A stretch of DNA of 33,199 nucleotides from Phenylobacterium sp. (GCF_030651755.1 NZ_JAUSBZ010000124.1:1-33199), one strand, 5' to 3'. Positions 17,221-25,496 are shown, counted from the stretch's first letter. A program made the numbers and translations. The notes: generated by a model from the letters alone, not told the origin.

Positions 17221-18081
17221 ATGTTGCGCAGTCCAGATTCGCCGGACACCCCCGACGCTGTGCGCACAAGGCCTTTGCGGTTCCGTGGCGAGACGGGCCT
17301 CCCCACCCCGCGCGACGTGCCCGAAGAGACCGCTGTGGCCATCGTCCACGACGCCTCGACCACGGCGGTCATGATGGCCACGCCGTCAGATCTGACGGAC
17401 TTCGGCCTGGGCTTCAGCCTCACCGAGGGGATCATCGCCGCCCCCTCAGACGTGCGCGACATGGAGGTGATCGCCGCCGAGGACGGGATCGAGGTGCGGA
17501 TGTGGCTAAAGCCGCGCAGTTCGGCGGCCGCGGCGGCGCGGCGGCGGCGCCAGGCCGGCCCCACCGGCTGCGGCCTCTGCGGCGTCGACAGCCTGGCCCA
17601 GGCTCTGCGCGCGCCGCCGACGGTGGCCCGGGGTCTGACCTTCGCTCCTGAGGACATTCACGCCGCCCTCGAGGCCCTGCCTCAGCTTCAGACCCTGGGC
17701 GAGCAGACCCGCGCCGTCCACGCGGCGGGCTGGTGGAGCCCGCAGTCGGGCTATGTCGCCGTCCGCGAGGATGTCGGTCGCCACAACGCCCTGGACAAGC
17801 TGGCCGGCGCCCTGGCCCGGGAGACCATGCGCGCACCGCCCGGCGCGGTGGTGCTGACCAGCCGGGTCTCGGTGGAGATGGTGCAGAAGGCCGCCGTCAT
17901 GGGCGCCCAGGTGATCATCGCCGTCTCAGCCCCCACCGCCCTCGCCATTCGCACCGCCAAGTCGGCGGGCATGACCCTGATCGGGGTGGCGCGCCGGGAC
18001 GGCTTCGAGGTGTTCACCGGCCAGGAACGTCTGGCTGGCGTCCCGCACTTGACCTCCGACAAGACGGCCTCGGCATGCTAG
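17221..18081 (+). CDS. fdhD: Formate dehydrogenase accessory sulfurtransferase FdhD
   Basis: 286-aa protein that transfers sulphur from the cysteine desulfurase to the molybdenum cofactor of formate-dehydrogenase-type enzymes; without it the enzyme is inactive. Family features seen: FGLGFSLTEGII (61-72), the CxxC sulphur carrier Cys117/Cys120 in GCGLCG, REDVGRHNALDK, and TSRVSVEMVQKAAVMGAQ. A low-complexity SAAAAARRRR stretch just before the CxxC is longer than I would expect. The ATG has a GGGGAG site. Its partner is most likely the divergent YdeP-type enzyme. Confidence 0.95.
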   Translation: MLRSPDSPDTPDAVRTRPLRFRGETGLPTPRDVPEETAVAIVHDASTTAVMMATPSDLTDFGLGFSLTEGIIAAPSDVRDMEVIAAEDGIEVRMWLKPRSSAAAAARRRRQAGPTGCGLCGVDSLAQALRAPPTVARGLTFAPEDIHAALEALPQLQTLGEQTRAVHAAGWWSPQSGYVAVREDVGRHNALDKLAGALARETMRAPPGAVVLTSRVSVEMVQKAAVMGAQVIIAVSAPTALAIRTAKSAGMTLIGVARRDGFEVFTGQERLAGVPHLTSDKTASAC

Positions 18082-18137
18082 GGTGAGCGCCAGAGTCCGC
18101 GGAACCGCCGCGGCCCTGGCCCGAAAGGCCGACGTCC

Positions 18138-18269
18138 ATGAAAATCTACGAGTCCCGTCTGCAGGCGCCGGCGCGCCGCGACCTCACCGATCCGCGCTCC
18201 ACCGCCCCGGCCAACACCCCGCAGCAGACGCCCCGGCCGATGCTGAATGACCGCCGCAGCACGCGCTGA
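18138..18269 (+). CDS. 43-aa small protein
   Basis: Short ORF of 43 codons behind an AAAGG site. The product is polar, Pro/Arg/Thr-rich and probably disordered, with two similar D-x-R-S-T elements (DPRST, DRRST). No known family. It lies between fdhD and another small gene with short gaps (56 and 6 bases), which favours a real gene in an operon, but its short length leaves doubt. Confidence 0.45.
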   Translation: MKIYESRLQAPARRDLTDPRSTAPANTPQQTPRPMLNDRRSTR

Positions 18270-18275
18270 CCGTCG

Positions 18276-18482
18276 ATGAGTGATCTGACTGAAGGGCAAC
18301 TCCACGCGCTCAGGAACCTCAGCCGCAAGAAGGCCGGGGGCGAGGTGCCTTTTATCAACATCAGCGACGCCCAGGTCCTGGTCGAGCTGGGCCTTGCCAT
18401 GCGCAGCCGCCAGGGCTGGGACATCACGCCTGAAGGCCTGCGCCTGCTGGCCCCGCCGCCGAGCTCCGACAACCAGCGCTGA
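18276..18482 (+). CDS. Small hypothetical protein, winged-helix-like
   Basis: 68 aa. The order is a helix (TEGQLHALRNLSRKK), a short strand (VPFIN), a second helix (SDAQVLVELGLA) and a beta hairpin-like end (WDITPEGLRLL). This resembles a minimal winged-helix or YjhX-like fold, but a function is not established. It begins 6 bases after the 43-aa ORF and ends 12 bases before the convergent transporter gene. Confidence 0.6.
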   Translation: MSDLTEGQLHALRNLSRKKAGGEVPFINISDAQVLVELGLAMRSRQGWDITPEGLRLLAPPPSSDNQR

Positions 18483-18494
18483 GCCGCGGGAGCT

Positions 18495-20048
18495 TCAGTC
18501 CAGACCGAGCTGCTGGGACAGGGCGCGGGCCGCCTCCACCGGGCGTCGCTTGTCGGCGTCCCGATCGACGCTGTAATTGGCGTCGCGCATGGCCTCCACC
18601 GGGATGGCGCCGATCAACGGCCGCAGCGCCGCCAGCAGCCGGGCGTCATTCACCCGACCCGGCGCGATCAGCACCACCGCGTCATAGGGCGGCAGCGCCT
18701 GGCGAGGATCGGTCAGGGTGACCAGATCATCAGCGGCGATCCGGCCGTCGCTGGAGAAGGCCGAGATCACGTCTACATCGCCAGACGTCACCGCGCGGAA
18801 CATGAAGGTGGGCTGGTAGGAGCGCCGGGCGCGGAAGTTGAAGCCATAGGCCTCATTGATCGCCGTCCACTCCGGACGGGCGAAGAACTCCAGGTCGCCG
18901 CCCATGGTCAGGCTGGCCGAACGCCGCGCCAGATCATCCAGGCTCTCGATCCCCAGCGCCGTCGCGCGGTCCTGGCGCATGGCCAGCGCATAGGCGTTCT
19001 CGAATCCCAGCGAGCCCAGGACCAGGACCCCGTCGCGCTCGGCGAGTTCTTTGGTCAGCGCCTCCAGAACCTCCTGGCGCCCAGGATTGTCCTCCCGGTT
19101 CAGGACATTGGCCCAAAGCGTGCCGGAATAGTCGACATAGACGTCGATCTCGCCCGAGGCCAAGGCGCGGTAGGCGATGGCCGAACCCAGGTCCTCCTTC
19201 ATCCGCGCCTCGCCGCCCAGATCCTCGATCCGCTCGGCGATCATCTCGGCCAGGATGTACTGCTCGGAGAAGTTCTTGGCGCCCACCGTATAGCTGGCCG
19301 GCTTGCCGAAGCTGATCAGCGGCGTCAGGGCGACGATGACGCCGATCAGGATTCCCGCCGCGCCCAACGCCGCCCGTTTGAGGTCCCGTCGGGCGGCGCC
19401 GGCCTCGATCAGACCCAGCAGCTGGTCGGTGACCATGGCCAGCAGGGCCGAGGCCGCGCAGCCGAACAGCACCAGCACCCAGTTCTCTGTCTGCAGCCCT
19501 GAAAAGATGTAGTTGCCGAGGCTGGTCTGGCCGACCGGCGTTGAAAGCGTCGCGGCCCCAATGGTCCAGACCGCGGCGGTCCGCACCCCGGCCATGATGA
19601 CTGGCGCCGCCAGGGGCAGCTCCACCTGCAGCAGGCGCTGACGCGGGGTCATGCCGACGCCTTCGGCCGCCTGGATGATGGCGGGGTCGACCGAGAGGAT
19701 GCCCGTGGTCCCGTTCCGGACGATGGGCAGCATCGAATAGAGGGTGAGCGCGAGCAGGGCGGGCAGGAAGCCCAGGGCGGAAAACCCGTAGCCCAGCAGA
19801 TCCTCGCTGGCCGCCGAGATCACCAGCAGCAGCGGAAAGAACAGAGCCAGCAGGGCCAGGCTCGGAATGGTCTGGATCAGGCTCGCGCCCGCCAGGACGG
19901 GCCAGCGGATATGGCGGTTGCGGCTGGCGGCGACGGCCAGCGGCAGGCTGATCAGCAGGCCCAGCCCCAGGGCCGAGGCGCTGAGCAGGACGTGCCAGGC
20001 GAAATATTCCGGCAGGCGGGCGAAGGCCGCCTCAACCTGCGGGTTCAT
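18495..20048 (-). CDS. Osmoprotectant-type ABC transporter, fused permease and binding protein
   Basis: 517-aa fusion. The N-terminal half (about 1-225) is a permease with six membrane helices and the EGVGMTPRQRLLQVELPLA coupling loop, as in OpuB/OpuC/YehW-type glycine betaine/choline uptake. A further membrane helix (about 226-248) leads to a periplasmic OpuAC-type binding domain (about 253-517) with VGAKNFSEQYILAEM and YVDYSGTLW. The binding domain is therefore tethered to the membrane. Its start overlaps the ATPase stop by four bases (ATGA). The exact ligand (betaine, choline, carnitine or other) cannot be read from the sequence. Confidence 0.9.
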   Translation of the reverse strand: MNPQVEAAFARLPEYFAWHVLLSASALGLGLLISLPLAVAASRNRHIRWPVLAGASLIQTIPSLALLALFFPLLLVISAASEDLLGYGFSALGFLPALLALTLYSMLPIVRNGTTGILSVDPAIIQAAEGVGMTPRQRLLQVELPLAAPVIMAGVRTAAVWTIGAATLSTPVGQTSLGNYIFSGLQTENWVLVLFGCAASALLAMVTDQLLGLIEAGAARRDLKRAALGAAGILIGVIVALTPLISFGKPASYTVGAKNFSEQYILAEMIAERIEDLGGEARMKEDLGSAIAYRALASGEIDVYVDYSGTLWANVLNREDNPGRQEVLEALTKELAERDGVLVLGSLGFENAYALAMRQDRATALGIESLDDLARRSASLTMGGDLEFFARPEWTAINEAYGFNFRARRSYQPTFMFRAVTSGDVDVISAFSSDGRIAADDLVTLTDPRQALPPYDAVVLIAPGRVNDARLLAALRPLIGAIPVEAMRDANYSVDRDADKRRPVEAARALSQQLGLD

Positions 20049-20815
20049 GCGATCTCTCCCAGGCGGGCGCGCAGCCGTTCGGCCTGGCGCCGCGGCGCGG
20101 CAAGCAGGGCGGCGACCTCCGGGTCGGTGGAGGCGGCCAGGGCCTGGGGCGTCCCGTCGGCGATCAGCCGCCCATCGGCCACCACCACGATGCGGTCGGC
20201 CAGCAGCAGGGCCTCGGTCATGTCGTGGGTGACCATGACGGTGGAGAGGTTCAGCCGCTCGTGCAGGGCGCGGTAGTCGTCGCCGAGGCCGTCGCGGGTC
20301 AGGGGGTCCAGGGCGCCAAAGGGCTCGTCCATCAGCACGATGTGCGGCTCGGCCGCCAGGGCCCGGGCCACGCCGATCCGCTGCTGCTGACCGCCCGACA
20401 GGGCTGCGGGAAACCGCAGGCCCATCTCCTGCGGCAGGGCCACCAACTCCAGCAGCTCAGCGGCGCGGGCGGCGCGGCGGGGCTTGTCCCAGCCTAGCAG
20501 CTTGGGCGTGATGGTGATGTTCTCGGCCACCGTCAGGTGCGGAAAGAGGCCGACCTCCTGGAAGACATAACCGATGCGCCGGCGCAGCAGGTGCGGCGCC
20601 AGGGCCGCCACCGCCTCACCCTCGATCCGCACCTCGCCGCTGTCGGGAACGATCAGGCCGTTGATGGTCTTGAGCAGGGTGGTCTTGCCTGAGCCCGAGG
20701 CGCCGACCAGGGCGACGAACTCGCCGGCCGCGATCTCCAGGCTTACATCGGCCAGAGCCTGGTGGGCGCCATAGGTCTTGGTGACGCGCGCCAGCGCGAT
20801 GCGAGGGTCTGCCAT
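20045..20815 (-). CDS. Osmoprotectant-type ABC transporter ATPase
   Basis: 256-aa nucleotide-binding subunit that powers the fused permease/binding protein encoded next. Walker A GASGSGKTT (37-45), Q-loop VFQEVGLFPHLT, signature LSGGQQQR, Walker B IVLMDEP and H-loop VTHD are all intact. It lacks the C-terminal CBS domains found in OpuA/ProV enzymes, so osmotic gating by CBS is not expected. It is the first gene of a two-gene operon and is divergent from the amidohydrolase. Confidence 0.93.
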   Translation of the reverse strand: MADPRIALARVTKTYGAHQALADVSLEIAAGEFVALVGASGSGKTTLLKTINGLIVPDSGEVRIEGEAVAALAPHLLRRRIGYVFQEVGLFPHLTVAENITITPKLLGWDKPRRAARAAELLELVALPQEMGLRFPAALSGGQQQRIGVARALAAEPHIVLMDEPFGALDPLTRDGLGDDYRALHERLNLSTVMVTHDMTEALLLADRIVVVADGRLIADGTPQALAASTDPEVAALLAAPRRQAERLRARLGEIA

Positions 20816-20939
20816 GCGCCAGACCTAACACGCCAACCCCCGCTTGGGCTCCCCTTCGAGCGCGTGCGCCTTCACCGGCATGTGTCCCACCGGCGCCCCT
20901 GGTCGGGTTAGGCTGGCCCCGCCAAGGAGGAAGACGCCA

Positions 20940-22433
20940 ATGGGTTTTCTCAGTGACCGTGACAAGGCCGAGCTGGAGCCAGCCGAGACCGCCTCGCCTC
21001 GCACGCCCATCCCGGTTCAGATGGTGGCCAGCGACGAATACGCCCCCCAGGTCCAGTCCCCCCGCCAGCAAGAGGTCCAGGCCCGGCTGATGGACATGGG
21101 CGCCGAGCTTTCCCGGCATCAGGGACTTAGCCGTCGGCGGTTCTTCCAGACTTCGGCGGGCATGGCCGCGGCCTTCGTGGCGCTGAACGACGTCTATGGC
21201 CCGGTCTTCTCCGCAAGCCGCGCCGAGGCCGCGACGCCGGACATGGCGCAGGAGCGCTCAACGGCCCTGCGCGGCCAGTTCATCATGGACATGCACACCC
21301 ACTTCCTGCGGGACGACACCCGGCTGACCGGCTTTGTGCGCATGCGCGAGGCGGTGGGGCAGCGGGGCTGGAATCCGGACCTGTCAGGTCGACCGCAGAC
21401 CCTCGAGGATCTGAAGTTCGACAACTATATCAAGGAGGTGTTCCTCGACAGCGACACCAAGGCCGCCCTGATCTCCAGCGCGCCGTCGGACATTCCCGAG
21501 GACTGGTTCCTGACCAACAGCCAGATGGCCAAGGCCCGTGAGCGGGTGAACGCCGAGGCCGGCGGGCGGCGCCTGTTCACCCACGCCATCTTCACGCCGG
21601 GCGCGCCCGGCTGGCTGGAGGCCCTCGACGCGGCGCTCGAGCTGCGGCCGGACTCCCTCAAGGGCTATACGGTGGGGGACAACACCCACAAGGCCACCAG
21701 CCGCTATCCCTGGCGGATGGACGACGAGGCGGTAGCCTATAAGGGCTATGAGAAGATGGCCGCGGCCGGGCGCAAGATCGTCTGCGTGCACAAGGGGCTG
21801 TTTTCCGCCGAGGTCGAGGCCCAGTTCCCGCACCTGGCGCCCTTCGCCGACGTTCGCGATGTGGGCCAGGCGGCCAAGGACTGGCCCGACCTGACCTTCG
21901 TGATTTATCACTCCGCTTACCGCCTGGGGGACCCGGCCAAGGCCCTGGCCCAGTTCGAGGAGACCGGCCGCCTGGACTGGGTCAGCGATCTGGCGGAAAT
22001 CCCCGAAAAGTACGGCGTCACCAATGTCTATGCCGACCTGGGTCAGGTGTTCGCACAGACCATGGTGGCCGAGCCCCGGGTCTGTGCGGCCCTCATGGGG
22101 ATTCTGATCAAGGGCCTGGGCGCCGACCACGTGTGCTGGGGGACCGATGCGGTCTGGACTGGCTCTCCCCAGTGGCAGATCGAGGGCCTGCGACGACTTG
22201 AGATCCCCGAGGACATGCGTGTTCGCCACGGCTTCGCCGAGCTTGGCGCGGCCGATGGATCAGTGAAGACGGCGATTTTCGGTGGCAACAACGCCCGTCT
22301 CTATCAGGTGGACGCCACCGAGGTCTCCGCACTGGAAAACGATGGGATGGCAGGTCGCAAGGCGGCCTATCTGGCCGCCGGCCCGCGGCCCAGCCTGAGG
22401 CGCTACGGCTATGTCAGATCGGCATCCGCATGA
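20940..22433 (+). CDS. Metal-dependent amidohydrolase with internal Tat motif
   Basis: 497-aa member of the amidohydrolase-2 (PF04909-like) TIM-barrel group. The metal ligands His119 and His121 are in DMHTHF; a later His (VIYHSAY) and Asp (CWGTDAVW) fit the other ligands. The start at 20940 follows a strong AAGGAGG site. A twin-arginine motif (SRRRFF, 64-69) and hydrophobic stretch with an SRAEAA cleavage-like site come only after about 60 polar residues, so the n-region is unusually long. The family includes decarboxylases and hydrolases; substrate unknown. Its last 20 bases overlap the 3' end of fliE on the other strand. Confidence 0.88.
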   Translation: MGFLSDRDKAELEPAETASPRTPIPVQMVASDEYAPQVQSPRQQEVQARLMDMGAELSRHQGLSRRRFFQTSAGMAAAFVALNDVYGPVFSASRAEAATPDMAQERSTALRGQFIMDMHTHFLRDDTRLTGFVRMREAVGQRGWNPDLSGRPQTLEDLKFDNYIKEVFLDSDTKAALISSAPSDIPEDWFLTNSQMAKARERVNAEAGGRRLFTHAIFTPGAPGWLEALDAALELRPDSLKGYTVGDNTHKATSRYPWRMDDEAVAYKGYEKMAAAGRKIVCVHKGLFSAEVEAQFPHLAPFADVRDVGQAAKDWPDLTFVIYHSAYRLGDPAKALAQFEETGRLDWVSDLAEIPEKYGVTNVYADLGQVFAQTMVAEPRVCAALMGILIKGLGADHVCWGTDAVWTGSPQWQIEGLRRLEIPEDMRVRHGFAELGAADGSVKTAIFGGNNARLYQVDATEVSALENDGMAGRKAAYLAAGPRPSLRRYGYVRSASA

Positions 22434-22719
22434 TTTCCTGATAGGCGGAAATCACCTGATCACGAACGGCCATCACGGTCTCCAGGCTGGTCTCGGCGGC
22501 CGAGATGGCGGTGACCACGTCCACCAGCTGGGCGTTGCCCTGCACATGGGCGGCCATCTGGGTCTCGGCGGCCCGGGAGGTCTCCACCGCCCCATCCATG
22601 ACGTTCTTCAGCATGGCGCCGAAGTCGGTCCCGCCGGCGGCCTGACCTCCACCGACGGAGGGAACGGCGGCGCCTTGTGTGGCGGCATAGGCCTTGGCGG
22701 CGGCGAGCGGGGTCATCAT
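22414..22719 (-). CDS. fliE: Flagellar hook-basal body protein FliE
   Basis: 101-aa junction protein that joins the MS ring to the rod and is an early substrate of the export apparatus. The C-terminal half ([20 protein letters not shown], then [16 protein letters not shown]) is typical. The start could be either of two adjacent ATGs. It follows flgC after 13 bases and is the last gene of flgB-flgC-fliE. Its 3' end overlaps the convergent amidohydrolase by 20 bases. Confidence 0.95.
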   Translation of the reverse strand: MMTPLAAAKAYAATQGAAVPSVGGGQAAGGTDFGAMLKNVMDGAVETSRAAETQMAAHVQGNAQLVDVVTAISAAETSLETVMAVRDQVISAYQEIMRMPI

Positions 22720-22732
22720 GGCCTAGGGGTCC

Positions 22733-23152
22733 CTAGCGCTTGAGCAGATCAAGGACGCGCATCTCCATGGCGCGCGCGGTCTCGATCACATTGAGATTGG
22801 CCTCGTAGGCCCGCTGGGCCTCGCGCATGTCCATCGCCTCCACCAGGGAGTTGACGTTGGGCAGCTTCACATAGCCCTCAGCATTGGCGGAGGGATGGCC
22901 AGGCTCGTACTCGGTCCGAAAGGCGCTGGGGTCGGCCTGGACCCTGGCCATCCGCACCCCCTGGCCCGCATCAATGCGGCTCGGCTCAAAGACCGGCACC
23001 TGTCGGCGATAGGGATCGCCGCCCGCCACCTGGGAGGTGGAGTTGGCGTTGGCCAGGTTCTCGGCGATGACCCGCATTCGGGCCTGATGCGCCCGCAGCG
23101 CCGTGGCCGCGATGGCCTGGGCCGCCCCTTGGGTTGATTTGATTTCAGCCAT
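22733..23152 (-). CDS. flgC: Flagellar basal-body rod protein FlgC
   Basis: 139-aa proximal rod protein. Has the rod/hook N-terminal motif (ALRAHQARMRVIAENLANANS) and the C-terminal coiled-coil segment VNSLVEAMDMREAQRAYEAN; DPYRRQVPVF is also typical. It lies 23 bases after flgB. Confidence 0.96.
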   Translation of the reverse strand: MAEIKSTQGAAQAIAATALRAHQARMRVIAENLANANSTSQVAGGDPYRRQVPVFEPSRIDAGQGVRMARVQADPSAFRTEYEPGHPSANAEGYVKLPNVNSLVEAMDMREAQRAYEANLNVIETARAMEMRVLDLLKR

Positions 23153-23175
23153 GCTGGTCGATCATCCTCCGCAGA

Positions 23176-23598
23176 TCAGCGCCCAGGCGGGCGGGCCGCC
23201 GTGCGCAGCAGATTGAGGGATTTCTGGTAGAAGCCGACGGCGGCGTCATAGGCCATGCGGGCCTCCGACATCTTCATCATCTCCTCCTCAAGCACCACGG
23301 AGTTGCCATCCATGGTGGTCTCGGAATCCTTGGTCCGAACCGCCTTGAAGGTCGAGGCGGCCGCTGTCCGATTGACCGTGCCGTTCAAGTGGGTGGCCTG
23401 GGTGCGGGCCGGGGCGCCGGCCTGAGCCATCTGTGCGCCACGAAGCTGGGCCTGGAAGCTGTAGGCCTTCACGTCGTGGGGCTGGTAGCCCGGCGTCTCG
23501 GAATTGGCGACGTTCTGGGCGATCAGTCGCTGGCGCTCGCCCAGGTGACTGAGGCGACCGCGCAACATCGAGAACAGAGGGAGATCGGCCACGTTCAT
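23176..23598 (-). CDS. flgB: Flagellar basal-body rod protein FlgB
   Basis: 140-aa proximal rod protein. The N terminus (LFSMLRGRLSHLGERQRLIA then QNVANSETPGYQ) and the C-terminal EEEMMKMSEARMAYDAAVGFY segment are diagnostic. I set the start at 23598 (MNVADLPLFSML); the frame is open much further up but that part overlaps fliO on the other strand. It is the first gene of flgB-flgC-fliE and begins 23 bases from the CtrA box. Confidence 0.96.
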   Translation of the reverse strand: MNVADLPLFSMLRGRLSHLGERQRLIAQNVANSETPGYQPHDVKAYSFQAQLRGAQMAQAGAPARTQATHLNGTVNRTAAASTFKAVRTKDSETTMDGNSVVLEEEMMKMSEARMAYDAAVGFYQKSLNLLRTAARPPGR

Positions 23599-23621
23599 CC
23601 CAACATGGTGAATAAACAGGG

Positions 23622-23636
23622 TTAATCGCTCCTTAA
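23622..23636. promoter_or_regulatory. CtrA-type box between flgB and fliO
   Basis: TTAA (23622-23625), 7 bases, TTAA (23633-23636). On the flgB strand it reads TTAAGGAGCGATTAACC, a full match to TTAA-N7-TTAAC. It lies in the 96-bp divergent region. TTAA pairs with this spacing are not seen elsewhere in the window. Confidence 0.8.
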
Positions 23637-23694
23637 GAGTGTCGCGGCAAAACCAGGGCCAAGATCGGCGCCCGTTCGCCGGACAGGTGCGCCC

Positions 23695-24015
23695 ATGGAT
23701 CTCGCCAGCTTCGCCCGGGCGGTCTTCGCCCTCGCCATCACGATCGGCCTGATCGGACTGGCCGGCGTAGCCCTGCGCCGTTTTGGCCCCGAGGCCATGG
23801 CCCGGTTCGCGCCCACTCGGGCTGAACGTCGCCTGTCGGTGGTGGAGACCCTGGTGCTGGATCCCAACCGCCGACTGCTGATCGTCTCCTGCGACGGGGA
23901 AGAGCGTCTGTTGTTGCTGGGGGAAGGCCAGGTGCTGCCTCCGCCTGCGACGCCGCAGCCTCTCGCCAGCCCGCCCGCGCCCCGCAAAGCCCGCAAGCCC
24001 AAGGCCCAAGCCTGA
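23695..24015 (+). CDS. fliO: Flagellar biosynthetic protein FliO
   Basis: 106-aa membrane protein that helps assemble the FliP ring. One membrane helix (about 6-27) is followed by a cytoplasmic FliO-like domain (LSVVETLVLDPNRRLLIVSC then DGEERLLLLG) and a Pro/Ala-rich basic tail. Sequence conservation in FliO is low; the call rests on the domain pattern and on the one-base overlap (TGATG) with fliP. Confidence 0.88.
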   Translation: MDLASFARAVFALAITIGLIGLAGVALRRFGPEAMARFAPTRAERRLSVVETLVLDPNRRLLIVSCDGEERLLLLGEGQVLPPPATPQPLASPPAPRKARKPKAQA

Positions 24016-24812
24016 TGCGCCCGCTCTTCCGCGCCCTCACCTGCCTGCCCGCCGCCGACTGGCGCCGTGCTGCGGGACTCGCCGCCCTGATCAGCCTGGC
24101 CAGCCTGATCGGCCCCACAGTCGCCCAGGCGCAGGCGTTGAACATCGACCTTGGCACAGGCGCGGGTCTGACCGAACGGGTGGTCCAGCTGGTCGGCCTG
24201 CTGACCGTCCTGTCGCTGGCGCCCTCCATCGTCATCATGACCACCTCCTTCGTCCGGATCGTGGTCGTCCTGTCCCTGCTGCGCACGGCGCTGGGCCTGC
24301 AGCAGAGCCCCCCCAATGCGGTGATCATCAGCCTGGCCCTATTCCTCAGCGCCATCATCATGGCCCCGACCTTCGAGCGGTCCTACGAGGACGGCATTCG
24401 CCCCCTGCTGGACCAGGAGATGGAGCTGCCCGAGGCCTTCGAGGCCGCCTCTACGCCCGTGAAGACCTTCATGCTCTCTCAGGTCGACCGGGAGGACCTG
24501 GCCCTGTTCGCCCGACTGTCACGGATGGAGCAGCCCTCAAGCGTCGAGGAGCTGCCGCTTCGCGTCGTCACCCCGGCCTTCATGATTTCCGAACTCAAGA
24601 CCGCCTTCGAGATCGGCTTCCTGCTGTTCGTGCCCTTCCTGGTCATCGACCTCGTCGTGGCCAGCGTGCTGATGAGCATGGGCATGATGATGCTCCCGCC
24701 CGTGGTGGTCTCCCTGCCCTTCAAGCTGATCTTCTTCGTCCTGGTGGACGGCTGGCGACTCGTCGCCGGCAGTCTCGTGGAGAGCTTCCAGCGGGGAACC
24801 GGCGGGGGTTAG
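24015..24812 (+). CDS. fliP: Flagellar export gate protein FliP
   Basis: 265-aa core subunit of the export gate. A signal sequence (cleaved near residue 39, AQAQA) is followed by a membrane helix and the diagnostic segments SFVRIVVVLSLLRTALGLQQ, PPNAVIISLALFL, SELKTAFEIGFLLFVPFLVI and SMGMMMLPPVVVSLPFK. Its partners FliQ and FliR are encoded about 16 kb away in the same window; FlhA is absent here. It overlaps fliO by one base. Confidence 0.97.
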   Translation: MRPLFRALTCLPAADWRRAAGLAALISLASLIGPTVAQAQALNIDLGTGAGLTERVVQLVGLLTVLSLAPSIVIMTTSFVRIVVVLSLLRTALGLQQSPPNAVIISLALFLSAIIMAPTFERSYEDGIRPLLDQEMELPEAFEAASTPVKTFMLSQVDREDLALFARLSRMEQPSSVEELPLRVVTPAFMISELKTAFEIGFLLFVPFLVIDLVVASVLMSMGMMMLPPVVVSLPFKLIFFVLVDGWRLVAGSLVESFQRGTGGG

Positions 24813-24821
24813 CGACGGGCG

Positions 24822-24841
24822 GCGCCTAGCCGAACAGGCGC
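24822..24841 (+). terminator. Hairpin after fliP
   Basis: GCGCCT (24822-24827) and AGGCGC (24836-24841) with an 8-base loop, 9 bases after the fliP stop. No U-tract follows. Confidence 0.4.
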
Positions 24842-24914
24842 GTTCCAGATAACCCGCAACAACCTTGGCGAGCGTCAGGCGGCATGCTACGGCGACGCTT
24901 GGAGGCTCGATCCA

Positions 24915-25493
24915 ATGTTGTCGCCCGCAGTTCTGGTTTGCCTTCTGGCCCTCAGCGGTGACACCGCCGAAACGGCCGCTCCTGTCGGCGTCGCGCCGCC
25001 CGTGGCGATGAAGAGCGGCCCCTACGCGACAACGGGCGCGCCGCTGCTGCCGGCCGGGACCACCCTTGAGGTCGAACTGGCCGAGACGCTGCGCTCCGAC
25101 ACGACGCCGCAAGGCTATCGCTTCGCGATCCGCCTCGCCGAACCGATCGTGCGAGATGGCGTGACCCTGGTCGAGGCCGGCGCCGTGGGCGAAGGCGAGG
25201 TCATTGATGTCGCCAGAGCCGGCATGAACGGCCGACAGGGCAAGCTGATCATCGCAGCGAGACGCCTCGTGCTTCATGGGCAAGCCGTGCAGGTGCGCGG
25301 CATGACCGTGATGGCCTCCGGCGCTTCGAGGGTCGGATTGGCATCAGGGATCACCATGACCCTATATGCCAGTCCCGTGGCGCTGTTCATTGAGGGCGGG
25401 GAAATCGAATTCCCGGCCGGTATGCGGGCGACCGTACGCCTTGCAGAGGATTTTCATGCGCCAGTCAGCGGCGCCTTCAACGGGGGGAACTAA
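24915..25493 (+). CDS. Exported hypothetical protein, beta-rich
   Basis: 192 aa with a short N-terminal hydrophobic segment that may be a signal peptide. The middle (LPAGTTLEVELAETLRSD, then FAIRLAEPIVRDGVTLVEAG) is predicted to be all beta and resembles envelope proteins with a repeated L-P-x-G-T-x-L-x-V pattern, which is also seen in Acidobacteria and distantly in VirB10/TrbI domains. Function unknown. A GGAGG site precedes the ATG. The DUF2846-like gene starts 3 bases after its stop, so they form an operon. Confidence 0.75.
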   Translation: MLSPAVLVCLLALSGDTAETAAPVGVAPPVAMKSGPYATTGAPLLPAGTTLEVELAETLRSDTTPQGYRFAIRLAEPIVRDGVTLVEAGAVGEGEVIDVARAGMNGRQGKLIIAARRLVLHGQAVQVRGMTVMASGASRVGLASGITMTLYASPVALFIEGGEIEFPAGMRATVRLAEDFHAPVSGAFNGGN

Positions 25494-25496
25494 GAC

